A DNA stretch of 64,000 nt from Parvibaculaceae bacterium PLY_AMNH_Bact1 (GTDB taxonomy: Bacteria > Pseudomonadota > Alphaproteobacteria > Parvibaculales > Parvibaculaceae). Numbering within the stretch: the first letter of the stretch is position 1; every line of letters begins with the position of its first letter. Position numbers and translations under genes: made by a program. Positions 17,828 to 27,089 of the stretch are shown piece after piece. The notes beneath the pieces are model-generated. The model was not told the DNA's origin and ran no database searches. It saw only the letters and a program-made list of their open reading frames with translations. The stretch is taken from assembly GCA_032881465.1 (NCBI GenBank), contig CP126168.1, positions 3,659,501-3,723,500 on the forward strand, in the 5' to 3' direction.

Positions 17828-18571
17828 ATGAAAAACGACTTTCTCTGGCGCGTTGAAAACGCGTGCTGGACTGCGTGGCCGTCAGTTGAGGACAAGATGA
17901 TCAGCGGCTGGCTATGCCGCACATCCGGTGGCGAAACCAGGCGCACAAACTCAGTAAATGCCACCCTAGAGTCATGCTCTATTCGTGATGTCATCGGTCC
18001 CGCCGAGAAGTTCTATACGAGCAGGGGGCAGCCTCTTCTTTTTCGGACACTTTCTTTCATGCCCGAGGTCGAGCGCGAGCTGGCGGCGATAGGATTTGAA
18101 CCCGAGGGAGAGACCTGCACTTTACACGCCGATTTGAGCAAGGTCAGTGCAATGGAGTGTGCGGGAGTAGAGTCACGCTCTAATCCTTCAGATGAATGGA
18201 TTGCCGACAAATTGAGGTTGAGCCCCATGGTGCCTGCGCAGCAACAGGCCTATCGCGCAATGCTGGCGCGAATATCTGTTCCAGCCTGCTTTGCGCGATT
18301 TGTCGAGAGTGGAACAGGGGTCTCGCTGGCCTATGGCGCCATTGTTGATGGTATTCTTGTGATCGAGTCTGTGGTGACAGATCCGGCTCATAGAGGCAAA
18401 GGGATGGCTCTTAAGGTTGTCGGTTCACTCATGGCCTGGGCGAAAGACCAGGGTACTGATCTCTCCTGTCTTCAGGTGGAGGCATCGAATGCCCCTGCTC
18501 ACAGCGTCTACAGGAAACTGGGTTTCGAGGCGGAGCTTTATCGCTATCGATATTGGCGAGCTATACAGTGA
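17828..18571 (+). CDS. GNAT family N-acetyltransferase
   Basis: A 247-residue protein from the ATG at 17828. The N-terminal half is not recognisable; the C-terminal half is a GNAT domain with LVIESVVTDPAHRGKGMALKVV and ASNAPAHSVYRKLGFEAELYRYRYW. The RYRYW ending is common among GNAT proteins of the type annotated as acetyl-CoA-dependent enzymes with an N-terminal extension. Substrate unknown. It is divergent from maeB across about 170 bp. Confidence 0.85.
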   Translation: MKNDFLWRVENACWTAWPSVEDKMISGWLCRTSGGETRRTNSVNATLESCSIRDVIGPAEKFYTSRGQPLLFRTLSFMPEVERELAAIGFEPEGETCTLHADLSKVSAMECAGVESRSNPSDEWIADKLRLSPMVPAQQQAYRAMLARISVPACFARFVESGTGVSLAYGAIVDGILVIESVVTDPAHRGKGMALKVVGSLMAWAKDQGTDLSCLQVEASNAPAHSVYRKLGFEAELYRYRYWRAIQ

Positions 18572-18659
18572 AAGTCATCGGTAAATGGCAAGATCAATCG
18601 GCGTAGTATCTATGGAAGTCGTGGCTAAGTTATTGATCTGATTCGATAATATTAAGACA

Positions 18660-18687
18660 TTGATTCTTAAGGAAAAATCCCTATCTT
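18660..18687 (+). promoter_or_regulatory. Candidate promoter giving a leaderless Panacea transcript
   Basis: TTGATT at 18660-18665 and TATCTT at 18682-18687 are spaced 16 bp. A start six to seven bases after the -10 would fall on the A of the ATG at 18694. No Shine-Dalgarno lies at a working distance; AAGGA is about 20 bases away. A GATTC methylation site overlaps the -35 and another lies at 18640. The match to consensus is modest and the call is inferred. Confidence 0.45.
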
Positions 18688-18693
18688 CAACGT

Positions 18694-19227
18694 ATGTCCA
18701 AGATACGCTTTAAGTTTGCACCCGACAAAGCATGGGACGCAATTCACTGGATGGTAATCCAGCGTCCAAACATAGATCTGCATACCCTGCTCAAAGCATG
18801 CTACTTCGCCGACAAGGAGCATCTTAATAAGCACGGTCGTCCGATTTTTGGGGCTTCGTATCGCGCAATGAAATTTGGTCCAGTGCCGCTCGAAGTATAT
18901 GAGATGGCGAAAGCTGATCCAATTTGGTTGGCTGATTTGGGCCAGGACAGATATCCGTGGGGAATAGATGGATACCGGCTTTCGTTGCTTGATAACGATG
19001 AACCGCTCATGGAATCTCTCAGTGAGTCAGACAGAGAGGAAATAGCGGCGGCGCTAAAGAAGTCTACGGCAATGTCATTTACCCAAAGAACCGCGGCTAC
19101 TCATGGCCGTGATTGGCAGTCTGCCAGACTGGGTATGATGAAATACGAAGATATGATCGAAGAGTCAGATGAGAAGAGTGATCTTGTTGCATATCTCAAA
19201 GAAGCCGCCCCAGTTCTTAGGCTTTAG
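18694..19227 (+). CDS. Panacea domain protein (SocA/DUF4065-like antitoxin)
   Basis: A 177-residue protein of the Panacea (DUF4065) family. Visible marks are LHTLLKACYFADKEHLNKHGRPIFGASYRAMKFGPVP around residues 30-70. In Caulobacter the relative SocA is an adaptor that delivers the toxin SocB to ClpXP; Panacea proteins are now known as antitoxins paired with many unrelated toxins. The next gene starts 5 bp after this stop, the expected partner position. The pair sits alone between a GNAT gene and a small outer-membrane protein gene, and its DNA looks more A+T-rich than its neighbours, suggesting transfer. Confidence 0.85.
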   Translation: MSKIRFKFAPDKAWDAIHWMVIQRPNIDLHTLLKACYFADKEHLNKHGRPIFGASYRAMKFGPVPLEVYEMAKADPIWLADLGQDRYPWGIDGYRLSLLDNDEPLMESLSESDREEIAAALKKSTAMSFTQRTAATHGRDWQSARLGMMKYEDMIEESDEKSDLVAYLKEAAPVLRL

Positions 19228-19232
19228 TCGCT

Positions 19233-19598
19233 TTGCAAATTCAGCCTCTCGAAGTGATCTATGTTCATGATCGTCTGATCAGGCCGCCAGGCCCAAAGAT
19301 GATGGTATGTGTAGAACCTGATTTGGGCTTTTTCTTTCGTATCAATACCAAAGGCCATTGGCCCGCCTCGATCCTGATAGAGAAGAGAAGCAATCCGTTT
19401 TTGCACCATGATAGCTATCTACAGTGCGGTGAGTTGATTGAATTAGATGAATTTGTCGTTGATGAAATTCTTGACGACAAAGGGTTATATGGCGAGCTCG
19501 ATAAGTCATATGCCGCAGCTATCTGTCGAATGCTTGACTCTATCTCCACCATTAGGCAGTCAGACAAAGATGCAATTCGCCAATGTCTTGGCAAATAA
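19233..19598 (+). CDS. Putative toxin partner of the Panacea protein, unassigned family
   Basis: A 121-residue protein starting with TTG 5 bp after the Panacea gene; ATG at 19299 would lose the IYVHDRLIRPPGPK segment, so TTG is preferred. The middle, PASILIEKRSNPFLHHDSYLQCGELIELDEFVV, suggests a small beta-barrel like MazF/PemK toxins by general look only. The C-terminal 45 residues look helical. I cannot name the family. Position in a two-gene unit with a Panacea antitoxin is the main argument for a toxin role. Confidence 0.6.
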   Translation: MQIQPLEVIYVHDRLIRPPGPKMMVCVEPDLGFFFRINTKGHWPASILIEKRSNPFLHHDSYLQCGELIELDEFVVDEILDDKGLYGELDKSYAAAICRMLDSISTIRQSDKDAIRQCLGK

Positions 19599-19662
19599 GC
19601 TCAGCTTTAGGACAAAAGCACATCCTTGGTGTAAACGCGGCCTGTCAGGGGAATAGCAAACC

Positions 19663-20220
19663 TTAGAACTTGATGGAAACGCCTGTTTCCACTGCGTCTT
19701 CGCCGTCCAGGTCGCGATTGGCCCCGCTGACCACCTCTTTCCGTGTATAGCCAACCCGCAAGTCAATCTGATCATTTACGTTGACTGTCGTGCCACCGCC
19801 AAGCGATGCGTTTGCGTCTGTAGCAAAGCTGGAGCCCCCATTGACGAGGTGATCGTCGCGGGCTTCCATGTCGGCACCGAGCTCAATATAGGGCTGAACA
19901 TTCACAGCCTGGTCGGCGGCCTGGTGATCACCAAGGTCAAGGCGTTGTGTGGCGCCCACGCCGTTTTCGCTTGCGCTGACAGCTGGATCCAGGCCGTTTC
20001 GCTGAAGAATTGTGGTTTCTTCCGGGGCGTCCCCTGGTTTGGCGACATCCTGCGTAAGACCATAAGAAGTAGAGTCATGCTCCAGCGGTGTCGTGGCGCC
20101 GAGGTCAAGGAGGAGCGGCGCAGTAGGTTCTTGCGTGTTGACAGAGTCGTCAGCGTGGAGCGACGTCGAAAGGGAGAAAGCCGCCAGAAGGGCGGTGATC
20201 GTGAGGGTTCTAGTTTTCAT
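19663..20220 (-). CDS. Small exported, probable outer-membrane beta-barrel protein of unknown function
   Basis: Start set at the ATG at 20220 because a signal peptide follows at once (MKTRTLTITALLAAFSLSTS, cleavage near HAD), giving 185 aa; the frame stays open further upstream into mutS but without meaning. The second half alternates polar and hydrophobic residues in strand-like stretches (VQPYIELGADMEA, TVNVNDQIDLRVGYT) and ends in Phe (VETGVSIKF), the outer-membrane insertion signal. The middle is disordered-looking. Family not recognised. It is divergent from mutS across about 90 bp. Confidence 0.7.
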   Translation of the reverse strand: MKTRTLTITALLAAFSLSTSLHADDSVNTQEPTAPLLLDLGATTPLEHDSTSYGLTQDVAKPGDAPEETTILQRNGLDPAVSASENGVGATQRLDLGDHQAADQAVNVQPYIELGADMEARDDHLVNGGSSFATDANASLGGGTTVNVNDQIDLRVGYTRKEVVSGANRDLDGEDAVETGVSIKF

Positions 20221-20313
20221 GGAAGCTGTTAAACCGCGCGAATATGACCAGAATAAGGATTTTGCCGGGGATCTCGTTTCAGATCGTACCTGTATCTGAT
20301 ACCTTCCCGGCCC

Positions 20314-23031
20314 ATGAGTACGCCTGAGAAAAACAAAAACCCGACCGCCAAAAAGGCCGACGCTGTCACACCTATGATGGCGCAATACATGGAGCTGAAA
20401 GCTGATCAGCGGGACGCTCTTCTGTTCTATCGGATGGGCGATTTTTACGAGCTCTTCTTTGAAGACGCGGTGAAAGCGGCAGGTGCCCTCGACATCACGC
20501 TGACCAAACGCGGCAAGCACCTTGGCGAAGATATTCCCATGTGCGGCGTGCCAGTCCATGCGGCCGATGCCTATCTGGAGCGCCTCATTCGCAAAGGTTT
20601 CCGGGTTGCCGTCTGCGAACAGACCGAGGACCCGGCAGAGGCAAAAAAGCGCGGCTCCAAGTCGGTGGTGCGGCGTGAGGTTGTGCGACTGGTGACCCCG
20701 GGCACGCTGACTGAAGAAACGCTTCTTGATGCGCGCGCGCATAACTACCTTGCCGCGTTATCGCGCACAGCTGCAGGTGGCGTGCTGGGGCTGGCTTACG
20801 CAGACGTTTCCACGGGCGATTTTTCTGTCACGGAAGTGAACGCCGAAAACCTGGGGGCAGAACTCGCGCGGCTGGATGCCAGCGAATTGATCCTGCCTCA
20901 GGCTTTGCTCGCCGATGAACAGATCGCGTTCACCCTGTCGATGCAAAACGCGGTGACACCCCTGCCAGGCGAACGGTTTGAGTCAACGCGCGCTGAGCGT
21001 CGCCTCAAAGAAACACTGAATGTTGGCGCGCTTGATGCCTTTGGAACCTTTACACGTGCGGAGCTTGGCGCAGCTGGCGCGTTGGTTGATTATCTTGACC
21101 TGACGCAGGTTGGTCAGATGCCGGCACTTAAGCCGCCCACCCATTTAGGGCAAGGGGCTGCAATGGCAATGGATGCGGCCACCCGCGCTAACTTGGAACT
21201 CACGAAGACGCTTGCCGGGGAGAAACAGGGGTCGTTGCTCGCCACGATCGACCGCACAGCAACAGGGGCAGGGGCACGGGAACTGGCAAGCCGCCTGGCG
21301 GCACCGCTTACGAGCGTCGCTGGTATTCGCGCGCGCCAAGATGCCGTCAGTTTCCTGGTCGACGGCCGCGAGCTGCGGGGAAATCTGCGTCGTGATCTGA
21401 CAGCTGCTCCTGATATGGCGCGATCTCTCTCCCGTCTTTCAGTTGGGCGCGGGGGGCCGAGAGATATTGCCGCCATTCGTGATGGGCTCGCCCAGGCTCA
21501 CGAGATTGCAACGCGCCTGCGAGCCTTGGACAGTGGTGTTGACGGGTTGCCGGAAGAGATCGAAAGCGCCTGTCTGTCCCTACACGCCTGTGCGGCCGCA
21601 CTGAAGGATGAGCTGTCCCGTGCGCTCGGTGTGGATCTGCCTTTGCTTGCCCGCGACGGTGGTTTTGTGGCGAAAGGCTATCACCCACCTTTGGATGAAA
21701 CGCGGTTGCTCCGTGATGAAAGCAGGCGGGTAATTGCCGGTCTGCAATCGAAATATGCCGCAGAGACATCCATCTCTGCCATGAAGATCAAGCACAACAA
21801 TGTATTGGGCTATTTCATAGAGGTGGCCCCTCGACATGCAGACGCACTCATGTCTGCGCCTCTCAATGAAACCTACATTCATCGGCAGACCATGGCGAAC
21901 GCCGTTCGCTTCACCACGGTGGAACTCTCAGAGCTTGCGGAAAAACTCTCCCGCGCAGGCGCTCAGGCGCTGGAGATGGAGCTGGAGGTTTTTGGAAAGC
22001 TTTCCGCCCGCGTCCTTGATAACACGCAAACGATTGCGGATGCTGCCGATGCCCTTGCCGTCCTTGACGTAGCCGCTGGCCTTGCAGAATTGGCGGAAGA
22101 ACAGCGCTGGACCAGGCCTCATGTGGATGGTTCTCTGGTGTTTGACATCAAAGGTGCGCGCCACCCGGTTGTGGAGGCGGCGCTCGAAAAAGCAGGCGAC
22201 GGGCCTTTTGTTGCAAACGACTGTGATCTCTCAGCAGACACAGAGGATGCAAGACGTCTCTGGTTGCTGACCGGCCCGAACATGGCAGGTAAGTCGACAT
22301 ATCTTCGCCAGAACGCGCTGATCGCCATTTTGGCCCAGATGGGAAGTTTTGTACCAGCCGCGGAAGCCTCCATCGGCATTGTGGATAGGCTCTTCTCGCG
22401 TGTGGGTGCGGCCGATGATCTGGCGCGGGGTCGTTCTACCTTTATGGTCGAGATGATTGAGACCGCCGCAATTCTTAATCAGGCGGGTGCCCACGCATTG
22501 GTCATCTTGGATGAGATCGGGCGTGGCACTGCTACCTTTGACGGGCTCTCCATCGCCTGGGCGGCGGTGGAGCATCTCCACGAGGTCAATAAGTGCCGGG
22601 CGCTGTTCGCGACCCACTATCACGAGCTGACCGCGCTCAACGAAAAACTTGCCTCTCTGGCGAATGCCACCATGAAGGTAAAGGAGTGGCAGGGCGATGT
22701 AGTGTTTCTCCACGAAGTGGCAGCAGGCGCCGCAGATCGCTCCTACGGCATCCAGGTGGCGAAACTCGCCGGGCTCCCGCCGGCGGTGATTGAACGGGCC
22801 CATGAAGTGCTCGCCGCACTCGAAGAAGGCTCAGAGAACAGTGGCGCGACGACATTGGTGGAGGACTTGCCGCTCTTCTCAAGCGCCCCCAGACCTCAAA
22901 GTGGACGGTCATCGGAGCCAAGTGTGGTGGAGCAGGAACTCGCTGCGCTCAATCCGGATGACTTGAGCCCGAAAGAGGCATTGGAGCTTATCTATCTGCT
23001 CAAAGGCAAAATTCCCGATTCAGATAATTGA
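20314..23031 (+). CDS. mutS: DNA mismatch repair protein MutS
   Basis: MutS recognises mismatches and starts repair with MutL. The 905-residue protein has the mismatch-binding domain with [11 protein letters not shown] near residue 42 (the Phe-x-Glu wedge), connector and clamp regions, and the ATPase with Walker [14 protein letters not shown] near 653, [14 protein letters not shown], the [18 protein letters not shown] Walker B/signature, and [11 protein letters not shown]. The C-terminus ([19 protein letters not shown]) is the usual helical tail. Length is normal. GANTC sites cluster from its last codons into the gap before glnD. Confidence 0.98.
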   Translation: MSTPEKNKNPTAKKADAVTPMMAQYMELKADQRDALLFYRMGDFYELFFEDAVKAAGALDITLTKRGKHLGEDIPMCGVPVHAADAYLERLIRKGFRVAVCEQTEDPAEAKKRGSKSVVRREVVRLVTPGTLTEETLLDARAHNYLAALSRTAAGGVLGLAYADVSTGDFSVTEVNAENLGAELARLDASELILPQALLADEQIAFTLSMQNAVTPLPGERFESTRAERRLKETLNVGALDAFGTFTRAELGAAGALVDYLDLTQVGQMPALKPPTHLGQGAAMAMDAATRANLELTKTLAGEKQGSLLATIDRTATGAGARELASRLAAPLTSVAGIRARQDAVSFLVDGRELRGNLRRDLTAAPDMARSLSRLSVGRGGPRDIAAIRDGLAQAHEIATRLRALDSGVDGLPEEIESACLSLHACAAALKDELSRALGVDLPLLARDGGFVAKGYHPPLDETRLLRDESRRVIAGLQSKYAAETSISAMKIKHNNVLGYFIEVAPRHADALMSAPLNETYIHRQTMANAVRFTTVELSELAEKLSRAGAQALEMELEVFGKLSARVLDNTQTIADAADALAVLDVAAGLAELAEEQRWTRPHVDGSLVFDIKGARHPVVEAALEKAGDGPFVANDCDLSADTEDARRLWLLTGPNMAGKSTYLRQNALIAILAQMGSFVPAAEASIGIVDRLFSRVGAADDLARGRSTFMVEMIETAAILNQAGAHALVILDEIGRGTATFDGLSIAWAAVEHLHEVNKCRALFATHYHELTALNEKLASLANATMKVKEWQGDVVFLHEVAAGAADRSYGIQVAKLAGLPPAVIERAHEVLAALEEGSENSGATTLVEDLPLFSSAPRPQSGRSSEPSVVEQELAALNPDDLSPKEALELIYLLKGKIPDSDN

Positions 23032-23228
23032 ATCAACAGCTTGGCAGCTAAAGATTCGCTAGAATCTTATTTTCACAGGAATGCAGATTCGCCAGCAGAG
23101 TCAGGCACTTAACATGGTTAAGAAGAGCTAAAGGATTATGTTTGTTAATATTTGCTGCAAGCGAACATTTGGAGCTTCCAGTAACCAGCTGAAACTTAAG
23201 GATAATTTTTGGTCAGCAATATTGACTC
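23017..23228. promoter_or_regulatory. Cluster of seven GANTC (CcrM-type) sites upstream of glnD
   Basis: GANTC occurs at 23017, 23030, 23053, 23062, 23086, 23098 and 23224; chance would give about one per 256 bp. The segment is A+T-rich and lies between the end of mutS and glnD, 135-346 bp before the glnD start. In alphaproteobacteria CcrM methylates this site with the cell cycle and clusters mark methylation-sensitive promoters. No ORF of note is present in the gap. A regulatory role is inferred. Confidence 0.6.
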
Positions 23229-23362
23229 ATTTAGATCGAAATTATTGTCCCAGCTGTTAGAGTGATTGGCATGGGTTGCGGGTGAAGCACCCTGCTATAG
23301 ATCATGAGACAAGGACCAAAGGCCCGGATGCGGTGCCATCAGACCAGTTGAAAGGAACGTCC

Positions 23363-26140
23363 ATGGGCCGAAGCCTGCCAAGCATGCTTGAGATTGCCGA
23401 TCCCGCTGCCATTCGCAGCACGCTGGACGCGACCTATGAAGCTCATGCAGGCAATGAGACGGCCCAGCGTCAAGCCATGATGGAGGTCCTGAAAACGGCC
23501 CAGGCAGAGGGGCGGACGAAAGCGCGGGAGCGCCTGGAACAGGGCGCGCATCGAGGCAGGGTCTGTGCGGAAAGTCTCTCCTACCTCCAAGACACCATCA
23601 TCCGGGAATTGTTCGGCTTTGCGACCCGAACCCAGTTTCGCGCAACCAACCCCACTTCATCTGAGCGGCTTAGCATCGTTGCCACCGGCGGCTATGGGCG
23701 CGGAGCGCTGGCCCCGGGTTCTGACGTCGACCTGCTCTTTTTGCTACCCTACAAACAGACCCCCTGGGGAGAAAGCCTCGCAGAGTTCATCCTCTATGCG
23801 CTTTGGGATTTGGGGCTGAAGGTTGGCCACGCCACCCGCTCCATTGCTGATTGCATTCGCCTTTCCAAAGAAGACATGACCATTCGAACGGCCCTCCTGG
23901 AGTCTCGCTACCTCTGCGGCGACAAGGCGTTGTTTGACGATATGGAAGTGGCGTTCGACAAGGATGTGGTTAAAGGGACCGCCAATGAGTTCGTGGAGGC
24001 AAAACTCGCCGAGCGCGATGACCGTCATCAACGCACGGGCATGTCCCGCTATCTGGTTGAGCCCAACGTGAAGGAAGGCAAGGGGGGTCTCCGCGATCTC
24101 CACACGCTCTTCTGGATCGCGAAATATGTTTATCGCGTCAAAAAGCCAAGCGACCTGGTAAAGGTCGGTGTGTTCTCAAAACAGGAATACAATCTCTTCC
24201 GTAAGGCAGAGGACTTCCTTTGGGCCGTACGCTGTGAACTGCACTTTGTGACGGGCCGTGCTGAAGAACGCATCTCCTTTGATGTTCAAACGGAGATGGC
24301 AGAGCTATTGGGCTACCAGGAACATCGGGGCCTCCGTGGCGTCGAGCGCTTCATGAAGCACTATTTCCTGGTTGCAAAAGACGTGGGAGATCTCACCCGT
24401 ATCCTCTGCTCGATCCTTGAAGATCAGGAGCAGAAGAAAAAACCCGGCATTGGCCGCTTTATGGCGGTGCTGCGCCGAAAGAAAGATGTGCAGGGCTTCG
24501 AAGTTGCCGCCGGCCGTCTCTCCGTCAAAAGCGAGAACTTCTTTAAAGACGATCCGGTCAATATTCTGCGCCTCTTCCATGTGGTGGATGAGCATGGATT
24601 GCAGATCCATCCAAGTGCGCTTCAGTTGCTCACGCGCTCACTGAAACTGATCGATGCAAAGCTGCGCAAGAATGAAGAGGCGAACCGTCTCTTTTTGGAG
24701 ATCCTCACCTCGCGCAAAAATCCGGAACGGACTTTGCGCAAGATGAATGAAGCAGGCGTGCTTGGCCGCTTTGTGCCGGACTTCGGGCGCATCGTGGCGC
24801 TCATGCAATTCAACATGTATCACCACTACACCGCGGACGAGCATCTGATCCGCGCCATCGGTATCCTGTCTGAAATTGAGCGGGGCGACCTGGCGGAAGA
24901 ATACCCGCTCGCCAATGAGCTCATGTCGAAAACGGGCAAGCGCGATGTGCTCTTTGTTGCCATGTTCCTGCACGATATTGCCAAAGGCCGCCCGGAAGAT
25001 CATTCCGAAGCGGGTGCTGCGATTGCTCGCAAACTCTGTCCGCGCCTCGGCATGAGCAAAGGCGACACGGAGACGGTTGCCTGGCTTGTGGAAAATCATC
25101 TGGTGATGAGCGACATCGCCCAGAAGCGCGATCTGTCCGACCCTAAGACCATTCAGGATTTTGCGAACATCGTGCAAAGCCCGGAACGCCTGAAACTACT
25201 ATTGGTTTTGACAGTTGCCGACATCAAGGCCGTGGGCCCAGGCACCTGGAATGGTTGGAAGGCGCAGCTTTTGCGCGAACTCTATTTCGAAACTGAAGGT
25301 GTGCTGTCGGGCGAAACAAGCGTGAACCGCGAAGGCCGCATCGCCGCGGCCAAAGAAGCGCTCGCAGGGGCACTCGAAGGCGATTGGCCGAAAACGCGGA
25401 TCGACAATCAGCTGCGCCGACACGCGCCGGGCTATTGGCTGGGTTTTGATGCAGACACCCATGTGCGCCATGCAAATCTCATGTGGGAAGGCCGCGAGGA
25501 GCCACTGGTAGTTGAAACGCGCCCGGATACTGAGCGGGCGGTTACGGAGATCACGCTCTTTACGCAAGACCATCCGGGCCTCTTCTCGCGTTTCGCGGGC
25601 GCTTGTGCGGCGGGGGGTGTCACCATTGTAGATGCCAAAATTTTCACGACCCGCGACGGCATGGCGCTTGATACGCTCTGGGTTCAAGACGATCAAAAGA
25701 CGGCCCTTCACGAGCCACGTCGGCTGAAGCGGCTCGAAGACACCATTCGCAAAGTCTTGGCCGGCGACATCCTGCCCCCAGATGCGATTGAGCAACGCAA
25801 CAAGCGCCAGTCCATGCTGGACGCCTTCACCATTGCGCCCAATGTCTATATCGACAATGAGGCGTCAGAAGAATTCACGGTGATCGAGGTAAACGGTCTC
25901 GACCGGCCAGGCCTGCTTCATGCACTCACCCGCACCTTCTTCCATTTGGGCCTCACCATTGGCTCAGCCCATATCGCAACCTTCGGGGAGCGGGCGGTGG
26001 ACGTTTTTTATGTGAAGGACCTGATCGGCCAGAAAGTGACGAATACCAACAAGAAAAAAGCTGTGGAACGCCAACTGCTCGAAGCCCTGGAAAACCCGAT
26101 CAAAAAATCCCGCCCCCAGCGCCGTGAGGCCGCTGCGTGA
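23363..26140 (+). CDS. glnD: Bifunctional [protein-PII] uridylyltransferase/uridylyl-removing enzyme
   Basis: GlnD adds UMP to PII proteins when glutamine is low and removes it when high, setting nitrogen control. The start is the ATG at 23363 with AAGGA six bases ahead, giving 925 aa; an upstream TTG at 23276 is unlikely. Domains: nucleotidyltransferase with GGYGRGALAPGSDVDLLF near 109-126, HD domain with MFLHDIAKGRPEDHSEAG near 533, and two C-terminal ACT domains (EITLFTQDHPGLFSRFAGA; VIEVNGLDRPGLLHALTRTF) that sense glutamine. In related genomes glnD is directly followed by murJ; here a three-gene cassette intervenes. Confidence 0.97.
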   Translation: MGRSLPSMLEIADPAAIRSTLDATYEAHAGNETAQRQAMMEVLKTAQAEGRTKARERLEQGAHRGRVCAESLSYLQDTIIRELFGFATRTQFRATNPTSSERLSIVATGGYGRGALAPGSDVDLLFLLPYKQTPWGESLAEFILYALWDLGLKVGHATRSIADCIRLSKEDMTIRTALLESRYLCGDKALFDDMEVAFDKDVVKGTANEFVEAKLAERDDRHQRTGMSRYLVEPNVKEGKGGLRDLHTLFWIAKYVYRVKKPSDLVKVGVFSKQEYNLFRKAEDFLWAVRCELHFVTGRAEERISFDVQTEMAELLGYQEHRGLRGVERFMKHYFLVAKDVGDLTRILCSILEDQEQKKKPGIGRFMAVLRRKKDVQGFEVAAGRLSVKSENFFKDDPVNILRLFHVVDEHGLQIHPSALQLLTRSLKLIDAKLRKNEEANRLFLEILTSRKNPERTLRKMNEAGVLGRFVPDFGRIVALMQFNMYHHYTADEHLIRAIGILSEIERGDLAEEYPLANELMSKTGKRDVLFVAMFLHDIAKGRPEDHSEAGAAIARKLCPRLGMSKGDTETVAWLVENHLVMSDIAQKRDLSDPKTIQDFANIVQSPERLKLLLVLTVADIKAVGPGTWNGWKAQLLRELYFETEGVLSGETSVNREGRIAAAKEALAGALEGDWPKTRIDNQLRRHAPGYWLGFDADTHVRHANLMWEGREEPLVVETRPDTERAVTEITLFTQDHPGLFSRFAGACAAGGVTIVDAKIFTTRDGMALDTLWVQDDQKTALHEPRRLKRLEDTIRKVLAGDILPPDAIEQRNKRQSMLDAFTIAPNVYIDNEASEEFTVIEVNGLDRPGLLHALTRTFFHLGLTIGSAHIATFGERAVDVFYVKDLIGQKVTNTNKKKAVERQLLEALENPIKKSRPQRREAAA

Positions 26141-26273
26141 CGCACAAATAAAAGTTATCCTCGTTGATTTTAAGCCGAAATTTCCAATTTATTAGGGGAT
26201 TCACAGTGATGTTAATCAATGCTAGAAGAGTATAAATGGAAAGGCACGTTCCGGGGGCAACGCGTAAACTAGA

Positions 26274-27089
26274 ATGGCAAAAGGTCTGCCTTCATATGAA
26301 AACCCACCGATCATTGAGGTCGTGTGCGGTGTCCAGTTTGAGACGATTTATGACTTGCACGCGCCGTTGACCGGCAAATTCTGGGCGGAAATTGAGGAAG
26401 AATTTCCTACAGTCCAGATGCAGCCAACATTGGAACCTGTGCGGGAGAATTTGTCGGGTGAAGGGTCGCCGCAGACCATGACCCTCGCATTGTCGCCGTT
26501 ACCGCCGCTTCCTCGAATATGGTTTGTCTCATCAAATGAGACCGAGTTGGTACAGCTGCAACCTGACCGGTTTTTGTTTAATTGGAGAAAACAAGATGCG
26601 GCTCCAGTTTATCCAAGATTCGATGCTGTATTTGGAAGATTCATGCAGACCTTCGAGACGTTCGAGGGTTTTCTGGACAAAAACAAAATTGTCCGTCCAA
26701 AGATTAACCAGCTGGAGTTGACCTACATAAATGGCATAGACAGAGAAGAGGTGAACGGGCAAATAAAAAGCGTCCATTCCATTCTTCCAGACTTAGCTTG
26801 GCGCGATTCCGCTTCGCGGCTCCTCCGGGAGCCGGAACATATGGCACTGAATTCAAGCTTTTTATTGCCCGATAGTTTAGGTCGGCTTCATTTGACAGCG
26901 GCCAGTGCACTGAATGTAAAAACCGGGCTACCCGCGTTGCGGCTTGAGCTTACGGCGCGTGGGATTGATGCTAGCGGAGATTCTAGTCTCGAAGAGTGGT
27001 TCGCAATTGCACACGAGTGGATCGTCAAAGCCTTCGCAGATGTAACAGACGAAGAGCTTCAAACAGGACCATGGAACAAACATGAATGA
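26274..27089 (+). CDS. TIGR04255 family protein
   Basis: A 271-residue protein recognised as TIGR04255 by its opening YENPPIIEVVCGVQFE, the RFLFNWRK segment near residue 97, FDAVFGRFMQTFETF, and LELTYIN near 143. The family is sporadic in bacteria and has no known function. It is the first of three overlapping genes placed between glnD and murJ, overlapping the next by 8 bp. The cassette looks more A+T-rich than its surroundings, which points to acquisition. The start has no clear ribosome site. Confidence 0.85.
   Translation: MAKGLPSYENPPIIEVVCGVQFETIYDLHAPLTGKFWAEIEEEFPTVQMQPTLEPVRENLSGEGSPQTMTLALSPLPPLPRIWFVSSNETELVQLQPDRFLFNWRKQDAAPVYPRFDAVFGRFMQTFETFEGFLDKNKIVRPKINQLELTYINGIDREEVNGQIKSVHSILPDLAWRDSASRLLREPEHMALNSSFLLPDSLGRLHLTAASALNVKTGLPALRLELTARGIDASGDSSLEEWFAIAHEWIVKAFADVTDEELQTGPWNKHE

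Noticed and set aside
20221-20742. N-terminal extension of the small exported protein into the mutS region
   Set aside because: A signal peptide starts exactly at the ATG at 20220; the upstream part is antisense to mutS.
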